From positions 152,588 to 216,587 of the forward strand of contig JAZOUB010000037.1 in the NCBI GenBank assembly GCA_045657945.1: a stretch of DNA of 64,000 bases. Direction: 5' to 3'. Numbering within the stretch: the stretch's first letter is position 1; each line of letters opens with the position of its first letter. Shown here one piece after another: positions 25,390 to 33,679 of the stretch. A program made the position numbers and the translations under genes. The stretch comes from HGM04593 sp045657945 (GTDB taxonomy: Bacteria; Bacteroidota; Bacteroidia; Bacteroidales; Bacteroidaceae). The notes beneath the pieces were generated by a model. It made no database searches. It worked only from the letters and a program-made list of their open reading frames with translations, and had not been told where the DNA came from.

Positions 25390-26897
25390 TACTTGTTCAA
25401 CTCAAGCAACTCGTCAATGTATTGGCGGCTGTTGCTCAAACGGGGTACCTTGTGCTGACCACCCAGTTTACCCTTGCTCTTGAGCCAGTCGCTGAAGAGG
25501 TTCTTGCGAGCCACTACAAGTTCGAGTTGCTGCATTGTCTTATTCTTGTATCGTTTTGCTTCGTAGTCCGAGTTTATCTGCTGGAGAGTCAGGTCAAGCA
25601 CCTCAACGAACTTCTCAACAGAGCATGGAGGCTCGGCAAACTCCACAAGCCACTGGTGACGGCACTGTGCATTGGCATCCATGAATACCGGAGCTGCAGT
25701 GTAGTCAAGTACCTTGGCACCGGTCACCAGGCAAGCCTTCTCCAGTCCTTTCTCGGCGTTCTCTACAATGAGTTCCTCACCAAAGGCGTTGATGAAGTGC
25801 TTTGTACGGCCCGAAATCACAATCTTATATGGATCCTTGCTCATGAAACGCACTGTATCACCAATCATATAACGCCACAGACCGCAAGATGTTGAGATGA
25901 GCATTGCATAATTCTTGCCAACCTCAACCTCCCACAACGGCAACACGCGTGGGTTAGGTGAATCCAACTCATCGAGCGGAATGAACTCATAGAATACGTC
26001 ATAGTCAATCATCAAGAGCATTGCCGGATCGAGTGGGTCATTCTGAATACCGAAGAATCCCTCGCTGGCATTGTAGGTCTCCATGTACTTCATGTCGCTC
26101 TTACGGATGAGCTGATGATACTGCTCACGATAAGGGGTAAAGGCCACGCCACCATGGAAGAACACCTCGAGGTTTGGCCACAACTCCTCAACGCCCTGTT
26201 TACCGGTTATATTAAGCATGTGCTTGAGCACAGCCATCATCCATGAAGGTACACCCGAGAGGTTGGTCACGTTCTGGCCTGATACGGTACGGGCAATCTT
26301 GTCCATCTTCTCCTCGAAGTCGCTCAAGAGTGCAATCTCCTTCTTGGGAGCACGCATCATGTTGACGAAGAAGTTGGTATTCTCTATGAGAATGGCACTG
26401 AGGTCACCGACAAGGCTGTTCTGCAAGTTGTAGTTTGGCGCATGGCTTCCGCCAAGGATAAGAGCCTTACCCGAGAATAGACGGCTCTTGGGGTTGTTGG
26501 CCAAATACATGGCAACGACATCAAAACCACCCTTGTAGTGTGCTCTCTGCAAGCCGGCTGGTGTAACCGGAATAAACTTACTCTTGTCGTTGGTTGTACC
26601 CGATGACTTTGCAAACCACTTGCAACCGCCTTTCCAGAGCACGTCCTTCTCGCCACGACGCATGCGGTCAATGTCGTGTTTCAGTGTCTCATAGTCTTGG
26701 ACGCCGACTGATTTAGCGAACTGCTCATACTGTTTGATGTCGCTATAGTTATGCTTTATTCCCCACTCTGTGCCTGAGGCTTCACTTATGAGGTGTTTCA
26801 ACACATTGCGCTGTATCTCCTCGGCGTGTGTAGCATACTTCTCTAATTTCTTGACCCTGCTATTGAAGACAGGTCTTGTCAATGGAGTGATATTCAT
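25389..26897 (-). CDS. GH3-family acyl-acid-amido synthetase
   Basis: 502 residues, cytosolic. GH3 proteins adenylate a carboxylic acid and join it to an amino acid. The sequence has the family's blocks: KSSGTTNDKSKFIPV (ATP-binding P-loop-like), YNASEGFFGIQND (acid/ATP site) and SCGLWRYMIGDTVRF (ATP loop). Bacteroidota often carry one GH3 gene; its natural substrates are not known. It is in the middle of the eight-gene operon, 40 bases after the DsbD gene. Confidence 0.92.
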   Translation of the reverse strand: MNITPLTRPVFNSRVKKLEKYATHAEEIQRNVLKHLISEASGTEWGIKHNYSDIKQYEQFAKSVGVQDYETLKHDIDRMRRGEKDVLWKGGCKWFAKSSGTTNDKSKFIPVTPAGLQRAHYKGGFDVVAMYLANNPKSRLFSGKALILGGSHAPNYNLQNSLVGDLSAILIENTNFFVNMMRAPKKEIALLSDFEEKMDKIARTVSGQNVTNLSGVPSWMMAVLKHMLNITGKQGVEELWPNLEVFFHGGVAFTPYREQYHQLIRKSDMKYMETYNASEGFFGIQNDPLDPAMLLMIDYDVFYEFIPLDELDSPNPRVLPLWEVEVGKNYAMLISTSCGLWRYMIGDTVRFMSKDPYKIVISGRTKHFINAFGEELIVENAEKGLEKACLVTGAKVLDYTAAPVFMDANAQCRHQWLVEFAEPPCSVEKFVEVLDLTLQQINSDYEAKRYKNKTMQQLELVVARKNLFSDWLKSKGKLGGQHKVPRLSNSRQYIDELLELNK

Positions 26898-26937
26898 TGT
26901 TCAATGTTTTTTTACCGGCCATGCCGGCACATTTGTT

Positions 26938-28575
26938 TTAATCCTTTTTGTTGAAAGCATCAAGTCCTTCATCAAGGAATTTCTTGAAGTCCTCAACATC
27001 CTTATTGAAAGAGAATGTTCTTTTACCCATGAGTTTGCCGTCAGAATCCACTACCACATAGAATGGCTGTGCAGCGGCACCGAACTTGTGTTTCTGCAAG
27101 AAACTCCACTTTTCGCCAACCTCGTAATATTCATCATCAAGGACGCAGAATGGTTCTGGCAACTCTGTTCTGTCATCAACATAAAGCGACACAACGATAA
27201 ATTCCCCGTCCAACTTGCTCAACACATCGCCATCGCTCAGCACAGCAGCCTCCATCTCGCGGCAGTTCACGCATCCATGACCGGTAAAGTCGAGCAGGAT
27301 AGGTTTATTTTCTTCCTTGGCCATCCTGATAGCATCATCATAATCGTGAGAGTCAATTACAGATGCAAAAGTCTTGTCATAAAGGCTGAAATCCTGTGTC
27401 CACATAGGAGGAGCAAATGCGCTGATAGCTTTGCAAGGAGCACCCCAAAGACCGGGTATCATATAAACGGCAAATGCCAATGATACCCATGCGGTAAAGA
27501 ATCCTGGCACGCTCGCTTTTTTGTCCTCGGGATCATCGTGTGGGAAACGGATAATCTTGAGCAGATAGAGACCAAGCATTGTGAAGAGTATTATCCACAA
27601 AGCGAGGAATGTCTCCCTGTCAAGGATTCTCCAGCCCATTGTGAGGTCGGCTACCGAAAGGAACTTCAAGGCAAAGGCAATTTCCACAAATCCCAGTACA
27701 ACCTTGATGGTGTTCATCCAGCCGCCAGAACGTGGGGCTTTCTTCAACAATGAAGGGAACATTGCAAAGATTGTAAATGGCAATGCAAGCGCCAATGCAA
27801 AACCGAACATACCCACAGCCGGGGCAAGGATGTCGCCCGATGTAGCTGTCTCAACAAGCAGGAAGCCAATAATAGGACCTGTACATGAGAATGATACCAA
27901 CGCCAATGTAAATGCCATAAGGAAGATACTTAACACACCGGTTGTGTTACTTGCCTTTGTATCTACCTTATTTGTCCATGATGAAGGCAACTTGAGTTCA
28001 AAGCCACCAAGGAACGATGCGCCGAACACAAGCAGCATAAGGAAGAAAAAGACATTGAACCAGGCATTGGTGGCAAGCGCGTTGAGTGCTGTTGCTCCAA
28101 AAACGGATGTAACAACCAAACCAAGCAACAAATATATGACAATGATTGATATACCATACATAATTGCCTCACGAATAGCTTGCTTTTTCTCCTTTGAACG
28201 CTTGAGGAAGAAACTGACGGTCATTGGGATAATTGGCCACACGCAGGGAGTGAGAAGAGCCAAGAGACCACCGCCGAAGCCCAGGACGAAAATTCCCCAT
28301 ATTGTTCCGGCAGTATCCTTGTCATCAATTTCAACAGCCCTCCAAGTTTCGGGAAGCGCTGCATCAATTTCTTTTTCCTGTTCCGTGAGTACCCTCTTCT
28401 TTTGAGCCTTTTCTGTATTTTCTGTGTTTTCTGTTTTATCGGCCACATTGACACCGGCATTCACGAAGCCGGTAACCTCAGTACTTGTTACTGCAACACC
28501 GTTCATATCCGGCTGTTTAGCATCTACCTGCAAGGTGATGACAAACATCAGGAGTAGTAGAAAGAGTTTTTTCAT
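26938..28575 (-). CDS. dsbD: Thiol:disulfide interchange protein, membrane plus thioredoxin domains (DsbD beta-gamma)
   Basis: 545 residues. Signal peptide at 1-19, a linker, then about eight membrane helices (95-385). Cys in the TPCVWP and SCTGPI stretches form the membrane redox pair. The C-terminal thioredoxin-like domain has HGCVNCREME, the CxxC active site. It carries electrons from cytosolic thioredoxin to the periplasm. The N-terminal alpha domain of classical DsbD is absent from this protein and is encoded separately 42 bases upstream. A second Cys-rich helix segment near residue 290 fits the membrane pair. Confidence 0.9.
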   Translation of the reverse strand: MKKLFLLLLMFVITLQVDAKQPDMNGVAVTSTEVTGFVNAGVNVADKTENTENTEKAQKKRVLTEQEKEIDAALPETWRAVEIDDKDTAGTIWGIFVLGFGGGLLALLTPCVWPIIPMTVSFFLKRSKEKKQAIREAIMYGISIIVIYLLLGLVVTSVFGATALNALATNAWFNVFFFLMLLVFGASFLGGFELKLPSSWTNKVDTKASNTTGVLSIFLMAFTLALVSFSCTGPIIGFLLVETATSGDILAPAVGMFGFALALALPFTIFAMFPSLLKKAPRSGGWMNTIKVVLGFVEIAFALKFLSVADLTMGWRILDRETFLALWIILFTMLGLYLLKIIRFPHDDPEDKKASVPGFFTAWVSLAFAVYMIPGLWGAPCKAISAFAPPMWTQDFSLYDKTFASVIDSHDYDDAIRMAKEENKPILLDFTGHGCVNCREMEAAVLSDGDVLSKLDGEFIVVSLYVDDRTELPEPFCVLDDEYYEVGEKWSFLQKHKFGAAAQPFYVVVDSDGKLMGKRTFSFNKDVEDFKKFLDEGLDAFNKKD

Positions 28576-28617
28576 TGTAATATATTTTATCCTTTATTTT
28601 CAAAAACAGGTTGTTCC

Positions 28618-29079
28618 TTACTTGACTGGTTCTACAGCTACACTGCCATTGGTTATTGTGAATTTATAACGGTCGGGGACGCAACCGGCAGTACCGCAGG
28701 CCTGATAACGCAGGTATCCCTTAATGACATAGTTCTCGTCAAGAATCTTGAAATTCTGTTCAAAATCGGCTGCCTCTGTAAAATAGTTAACATTCATGTC
28801 AAAAGCAGACTCATACTTTGTATTCGGTTCGTCAACCGGTGTAAGGTTGCCAACCATCTCAACACCCACACTCTCAGTGATTCTGATAGTAATTGGCATT
28901 GGGCCACCTTTAGGAATATCGGTAGAATACATGTAGTAACCTTCCTCTATTGTAGCATAGAAAACAATCTTGGCGTCAGAACCCTCGGCAATTACCTCGT
29001 GATCGAATTTAACCGGCTGCTGCGCACTTACCTGAAAAGCGGCAACCAACAACAATAGTGATAAAAAAAGTTTTTTCAT
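28618..29079 (-). CDS. DsbD alpha-domain-like periplasmic protein
   Basis: 153 residues. Signal peptide 1-19 ending SAQ, then one beta-sandwich domain like the N-terminal domain of DsbD (DHEVIAEGSDAKIVFYATIEEG start). LRYQACGTAGCVPDRYKF near the end holds the two Cys expected for the alpha-domain redox pair. With the downstream protein it makes a split DsbD in which the alpha partner is a separate periplasmic protein. Split forms are common in Bacteroidota. Signal peptides and leader sequences of the two genes are nearly alike. Confidence 0.85.
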   Translation of the reverse strand: MKKLFLSLLLLVAAFQVSAQQPVKFDHEVIAEGSDAKIVFYATIEEGYYMYSTDIPKGGPMPITIRITESVGVEMVGNLTPVDEPNTKYESAFDMNVNYFTEAADFEQNFKILDENYVIKGYLRYQACGTAGCVPDRYKFTITNGSVAVEPVK

Positions 29080-29103
29080 TGTAATATGTTTTAATAGTTA
29101 TTA

Positions 29104-30459
29104 CTAAAGTTCTACAGGGTTTTTCCTTATCCTCCACTCGGCAGGATAAAGATTGTTGGCCCTGTTTCCAACATTCTTTGCAAAGCCAATTGGCGCACCC
29201 TTGTATGTGAGCAGCAAGTAACCCATGGGGTGCTGTGCAAATGTCAAAGCCTCGCGGTGCAGGTAGGCAAGCGCCAGTTCGCGCTCAAGTTCTACCATAC
29301 AGAAGGCGTCCTTGTTCAGTGCGCAGTTCATTGCAAGCTGGTGCAAGGGCAGCAGTTTGTTGTTCTTTACATCGGCAAGTGGCAAGCCAAAGTGCAGAAC
29401 CTTAAGCTTCTGCTGCAGAGCAAGTATTGCCGCAGTGTGCTCACGTGGCATTGCCACCAGCCTCTCACCTTGCTGCATTATGTCAAAACCCGTAGGTGAC
29501 AGGAGCCACTCCTCGACCATCGCCTTCAGCTTTGCCGGTGCGGGTTGCCAGCGCTGTTGGCGTGGTTGCGACAAAGGTGCATCACCGTTCTTGCGCAACA
29601 CGGCAAGGAAAAAGCCTTCGCCGGCAGTGTAACCCGGAATGAAGCGGTAAACCGGTATTTCTTCAGCAACAAGCGAACCTGTTATTCCCCAAGAGGCATC
29701 AGTTTCAACCGTCAGCGGCGTTGCTCCAAGCTCATCGGCTATCCACTGTACACACTCCTCATTCTCTTCGCTGTTGAATGTACAGGTACTATAGACCAAC
29801 AGACCACCGGGACGGAGCGAAGACCAGATGTCGGAGAGTATGCGTCGCTGACGCTTGACACATTGCTCCACATTGGAAAGGCTCCACTGTTCCACCGCTC
29901 CATAATCCTTGCGGAACATGCCCTCTCCGGAACATGGTGCATCAACAACGACAAGGTCAAAGAAGTTTCCAAAACTGCGAAAATCGGCAGGCTCGTTACG
30001 AGTGACTACAGCCGACGGATTTCCCCATTTTATAACATTCTCGGCAAGAACCTGGGCGCGTTGCGGCACGGGCTCGTTCGAGACAAGCAGGCTCCCCTGA
30101 GGCAGCAACGACAACAGATGCGTTGTCTTGCCACCGGGCGCTGCACACAAATCGAGCGCACGCACCGGAGCTTGCACATATTGCTTTACAACCTGTTCAA
30201 TGAACATCGACGATGCCTCCTGCACATAATAGCAACCAGCATGAAACAGCGGGTCGGCCGTAAATACCGGTCTGTTGGAGAGATAACGGCCATTGGCTGC
30301 CCAAAGGACAGGCTCGTTTACCCCGTCGGCACCCTGCTTGGCAACATTGTAACGTATGCTGACCACAGGTTCACTGTCAAGAGCCTGCGAAAAACGTGTA
30401 AACCGTTCCTTACCGAAAAGATTCTCCGTCCTAACTACAAATTCAGCATCAAGTTTCAT
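29104..30459 (-). CDS. RNA cytosine-C5 methyltransferase, NOL1/NOP2/Sun family
   Basis: 451 residues from ATG 30459; a TTG six codons upstream is less likely. SAM-binding motif LDLCAAPGGKTTHL (about residue 105), then VVVDAPCSGEGMFRK with the motif IV Cys, and a YSTCTFNSEENE block with the catalytic motif VI Cys. The C-terminal ~180 residues form an RsmF-like RNA-binding extension. It probably methylates a cytosine in 16S rRNA or tRNA. It is the first gene of the eight-gene operon, 24 bases before the DsbD alpha gene. Confidence 0.9.
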   Translation of the reverse strand: MKLDAEFVVRTENLFGKERFTRFSQALDSEPVVSIRYNVAKQGADGVNEPVLWAANGRYLSNRPVFTADPLFHAGCYYVQEASSMFIEQVVKQYVQAPVRALDLCAAPGGKTTHLLSLLPQGSLLVSNEPVPQRAQVLAENVIKWGNPSAVVTRNEPADFRSFGNFFDLVVVDAPCSGEGMFRKDYGAVEQWSLSNVEQCVKRQRRILSDIWSSLRPGGLLVYSTCTFNSEENEECVQWIADELGATPLTVETDASWGITGSLVAEEIPVYRFIPGYTAGEGFFLAVLRKNGDAPLSQPRQQRWQPAPAKLKAMVEEWLLSPTGFDIMQQGERLVAMPREHTAAILALQQKLKVLHFGLPLADVKNNKLLPLHQLAMNCALNKDAFCMVELERELALAYLHREALTFAQHPMGYLLLTYKGAPIGFAKNVGNRANNLYPAEWRIRKNPVEL

Positions 30460-30633
30460 AACCTTCAACAGAGTCAACTGCTATATGTACACAAAAAGGC
30501 ACAATCACTGCAAAGATACAAAAATATGACAGGAATAAGGTATTTTTAGGTTAAAAAATATCAAACGAGGAGCAATACACCTATCATTTGACAGCATGAG
30601 AAGAATAATTTTGGAATATTAGGAATATTAGCT

Positions 30634-30655
30634 GCGAATGTGTATATTCGCAGAA
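30634..30655. promoter_or_regulatory. Inverted repeat overlapping the likely thyA promoter box
   Basis: Arms CTGCGAAT (30634-30641) and ATTCGCAG (30648-30655) are exact inverted repeats around a 6-base spacer. The right half covers TATATTCG (30645-30652), one base off the TAnnTTTG box, 28 bases before the thyA start. The arrangement suits an operator, unproven. Confidence 0.4.
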
Positions 30656-30679
30656 TAAATTCTCGAAAAATCATTTGCA

Positions 30680-31474
30680 ATGAAACAATATCTAAACCTG
30701 CTCGACCGCATCATGACCGAGGGCACAAAAAAAGACGACCGTACAGGCACGGGCACAATAAGCGTGTTCGGCCATCAGATGCGCTTTAACCTTGAGGACG
30801 GTTTCCCCTGTCTGACGACAAAGAAGCTGCACCTGAAGTCCATAATCCACGAACTGCTTTGGTTCCTGAATGGAGACACAAATGTAAAATACCTACAAGA
30901 GAACGGTGTGAGGATATGGAACGAGTGGGCCGACGAGAACGGCGACCTGGGTCATATCTATGGTTACCAATGGCGTTCGTGGCCGGGATACAACGGTGAG
31001 CATATTGACCAGATAAAGGAGGTTGTAGAGACAATCAAGCACAACCCCGACTCGCGCCGTATAATTGTCAATGCATGGAATGTAGGCGACATAAAGAACA
31101 TGAACCTGCCACCATGCCACGCAATGTTCCAGTTCTATGTAGCCGATGGCAAACTGAGCCTGCAACTCTACCAGCGCAGTGCCGACTGTTTCCTGGGCGT
31201 TCCTTTCAACATTGCATCATACGCACTTCTATTGCAGATGATGGCACAGGTGACCGGATTGAAAGCCGGCGAATTCATCCACACTTTGGGAGACGCGCAC
31301 TTGTACCTGAACCACATTGAGCAGGCCAAGCTACAGCTTACACGCGAGCCAAAGAAGTTACCGAGAATGGTCATCAACCCCGATGTCAAAGATATTTTCT
31401 CATTCAAGTTCGAAGACTTTTCACTCGAGGACTACGACGCTCACCCACACATCAAAGGTGTCGTAGCCGTATAA
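30680..31474 (+). CDS. thyA: Thymidylate synthase
   Basis: 264 residues, the exact size of E. coli ThyA. The folate-dependent enzyme makes dTMP from dUMP. Motifs: DDRTGTGTISVFG near the start, the dUMP-phosphate Arg in DSRRIIVNAWN, the catalytic Cys in LPPCHAMFQFYV (about 146), and QRSADCFLGVPFN. dihydrofolate produced here is recycled by the folA gene, which begins 16 bases downstream. Confidence 0.98.
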   Translation: MKQYLNLLDRIMTEGTKKDDRTGTGTISVFGHQMRFNLEDGFPCLTTKKLHLKSIIHELLWFLNGDTNVKYLQENGVRIWNEWADENGDLGHIYGYQWRSWPGYNGEHIDQIKEVVETIKHNPDSRRIIVNAWNVGDIKNMNLPPCHAMFQFYVADGKLSLQLYQRSADCFLGVPFNIASYALLLQMMAQVTGLKAGEFIHTLGDAHLYLNHIEQAKLQLTREPKKLPRMVINPDVKDIFSFKFEDFSLEDYDAHPHIKGVVAV

Positions 31475-31490
31475 ACAGACAAAAAAAACA

Positions 31491-31985
31491 ATGTACAAGC
31501 TAGCACTTATTGCCGCCATAGCGAAGAACAACGCCATAGGCCACGAGAACAAGCTCATCTATTGGTTACCAAACGACCTGAAGAGGTTCAAGGAACTGAC
31601 AACCGGACACACCATCATCATGGGCAGCAACACATTCCGTTCACTACCCAAGGGTGCATTACCAAACAGACGCAACATCGTACTCTCGCGCAAGGAGAAA
31701 TGTTTCCCAGGCTGTGAAACATTCAGCTCGCTTGAAGAGGCACTTGCAAACTGCAACAACGAAGAGATAGTATATATCATTGGTGGTGAGATGCTGTACA
31801 AGGCCGCACTACCGATGGCCGATATTCTTTGCCTCACAGAAATAGATGACACACCAAGCCAAGCCGATGCATTCTTCCCCCAATTCGCAAAAAGCGAGTG
31901 GGAAACCATTGAGCAGGAGGAGCATAGCACGGACGAGAAGCATCACTTCAACTACCGCTTCACCACTTACATCAGACGTAAATAA
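31491..31985 (+). CDS. folA: Dihydrofolate reductase
   Basis: 164 residues, normal length. It reduces dihydrofolate to tetrahydrofolate with NADPH. Motifs: IAAIAKNNAIG (nucleotide-binding start), WLPNDLKRFK with the substrate-binding Asp, MGSNTFRSLP and YIIGGEMLYKAAL. Paired with thyA upstream, closing the thymidylate cycle. It ends 14 bases before a strong terminator. Confidence 0.97.
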   Translation: MYKLALIAAIAKNNAIGHENKLIYWLPNDLKRFKELTTGHTIIMGSNTFRSLPKGALPNRRNIVLSRKEKCFPGCETFSSLEEALANCNNEEIVYIIGGEMLYKAALPMADILCLTEIDDTPSQADAFFPQFAKSEWETIEQEEHSTDEKHHFNYRFTTYIRRK

Positions 31986-31998
31986 TCACAAAAACAAC

Positions 31999-32034
31999 AA
32001 AAAATATGGCATCCCAACGGATGCCATATTTTTT
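31999..32034. terminator. Bidirectional terminator after folA
   Basis: 16-bp perfect arms (31999-32014, 32019-32034) with a CAAC tetraloop and A/T-run flanks; lies between folA and the convergent ExbD gene. Confidence 0.88.
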
Positions 32035-32056
32035 ATCAAGTACATGTTGCTATGTA

Positions 32057-32533
32057 TCAATTGCCAGTGCTACTCTTTGCCTCGTTGGCAGAGTAAACAA
32101 TCTGCAAGGCGTATGCCTTACGCAACTGCATTTTAACATCAGTCAAAAGACCCATATCAACATTGTTGTCAATCTTAAGAGCTACTTTCATCTTGAAAGC
32201 ATCGTTACCAAGACGCTCCTTTTCCTCTACGATATACGTTTTGAGGTTGTGAACCTCACGGCGAGAGAGCAGGCGGTCATTGAGCTGGATACCAGCCTCC
32301 TGAGTCTCAGCGTTATTCATAGGAGCACCTATGTAAATATTCGTAATCGCAGTCTTGCGCTCCAACTTCGTCAATTCAGTACCCTTAGGCAACTCAACCT
32401 GCACCTTCACCTCCTGCTCACGCATTGATGTTACAATCATGAAGAAGAAGAGGATTGAGAAGATCAAGTCAGGCAATGACGAGGTGTTCAATTCAGGCAT
32501 TTCTGCCTTTCCTTTGTCGCTAAATTTACTCAT
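32057..32533 (-). CDS. exbD: ExbD/TolR-family proton-channel protein (second copy)
   Basis: 158 residues from ATG 32533. One membrane helix near residue 25-45 with the proton-carrying Asp in SLPDLIFSILFFF, then a periplasmic domain. It works with the ExbB-like protein of the same operon to energise outer-membrane transport (TonB) or to hold the envelope. It starts 1 base after the first ExbD gene's stop. Two unlike ExbD genes beside one ExbB are common in Bacteroidota. Confidence 0.88.
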   Translation of the reverse strand: MSKFSDKGKAEMPELNTSSLPDLIFSILFFFMIVTSMREQEVKVQVELPKGTELTKLERKTAITNIYIGAPMNNAETQEAGIQLNDRLLSRREVHNLKTYIVEEKERLGNDAFKMKVALKIDNNVDMGLLTDVKMQLRKAYALQIVYSANEAKSSTGN

Positions 32534-32534
32534 A

Positions 32535-33188
32535 TTATCTTCTCTTACCAATTTCAAGAGGCTGAGCCTCAGAAATCATGTTAATATAGCGTCTGTGACA
32601 CAATCCCTGCTCATCGGCAGTAAGTTCCCTGTCTCCATATACCTCGAGCGCAAAATCTCTACGCAAGTCGTTATACGCACCATACAATGCCTCCTGCACC
32701 TTGAAATAGACCTCGTACTTTGTAGCACGGTCTGTCTGCAAAGTAATGACATGCTGGTTCAGAATAACCTCGCTAGGATATGTAACGACCACACCATCTT
32801 CATTAGTGTACTCAACCTTGTAAGGTTCCTTCTTTGGCTGAGGATAGTGCTCGTTTATAGTACCGTCGGGAGTATTGGCAGTGATAAACACCTTTGCCAA
32901 CTCACGCAGCTCGTCAAGGTTATCAACAGAGAACTGTTCAGGACCGGCAGAACCCGGAGTCACCATGATCTCGTTGTTCATATTAACGAACACCTTCATA
33001 ATGTTGCGCTCGTTAAGTTCTGGTGGATCCTGCAAATCTTTCTCTTCCGGTGGGTTTGGCAACATCACCGGCAAACCGAAGTTTGAGTTCATAGAAGTTA
33101 CGACCAAGAAAAAGATAAGCAATATGAACGAGATATCCGCGGTTGAACTGGCGTTGATTCCCGGAACTTTTCTTTTACTTTTTCCCAT
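32535..33188 (-). CDS. exbD: ExbD/TolR-family proton-channel protein (first copy)
   Basis: 217 residues, longer than classical ExbD (about 140). The membrane helix (about 15-32) has STADISFILLIFFLVV with the essential Asp. The periplasmic part contains a ~100-residue insertion or extended domain rich in charged residues compared with the second copy. It probably forms a heterodimer with the second copy in the ExbB pentamer pore, by analogy. It lies 27 bases after the small membrane protein gene. Confidence 0.88.
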   Translation of the reverse strand: MGKSKRKVPGINASSTADISFILLIFFLVVTSMNSNFGLPVMLPNPPEEKDLQDPPELNERNIMKVFVNMNNEIMVTPGSAGPEQFSVDNLDELRELAKVFITANTPDGTINEHYPQPKKEPYKVEYTNEDGVVVTYPSEVILNQHVITLQTDRATKYEVYFKVQEALYGAYNDLRRDFALEVYGDRELTADEQGLCHRRYINMISEAQPLEIGKRR

Positions 33189-33215
33189 TATTTAACTCTG
33201 TTATAAAAGGGTTAA

Positions 33216-33656
33216 TCAAGAACGCATTTTTGAGATCACAAAACTGAAGAACATCGCCAATGCTGCAAGACCTAAGAGAGCATACTGCAAATAGAGTACG
33301 AAGTCCATCTTGGATGGTGACAACAAATACAAGCCCACAACTGCCGCAACCACTACAAGAATGCGTACAATTCTCTTCTGCAAGCCCTTTGTGCTATAGC
33401 GCAAGCTCTTCACAAGTGCTATTGACTCGAACACGAACACCAACATCACCGAAATGATAACCATGGCATAACACAAGTATATTGCCAATGAAGTAAATTC
33501 CGGATATGGTTTGCCCTCTTCACCACTAGTCTCAGAAGCCGGTGGCAAAATCTGGGTCTCACCCGCAGCAAAGAAGAGGGCGAAAACAATCAGAATCACG
33601 GCAAAGAGACCGTACATTATGTAGTTCGAGATTTTTGAATACAATTCTGCTTTCAT
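33216..33656 (-). CDS. Four-helix membrane protein of the ExbB-ExbD operon
   Basis: 146 residues with four membrane helices (about 10-30, 55-78, 93-110, 118-142). No catalytic motif. It sits between the ExbB-like and first ExbD genes, a position occupied by similar small membrane proteins in other Bacteroidales, so it probably works with the proton channel. No function is known. Confidence 0.65.
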   Translation of the reverse strand: MKAELYSKISNYIMYGLFAVILIVFALFFAAGETQILPPASETSGEEGKPYPEFTSLAIYLCYAMVIISVMLVFVFESIALVKSLRYSTKGLQKRIVRILVVVAAVVGLYLLSPSKMDFVLYLQYALLGLAALAMFFSFVISKMRS

Positions 33657-33679
33657 AATTTATATTTATTTAGCAGTTA

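Noticed and set aside
29545..30549. Plus-strand frame of 334 codons antisense to the Sun-type methyltransferase
   Set aside because: The minus strand carries both catalytic Cys motifs; the plus frame has no recognisable domain.
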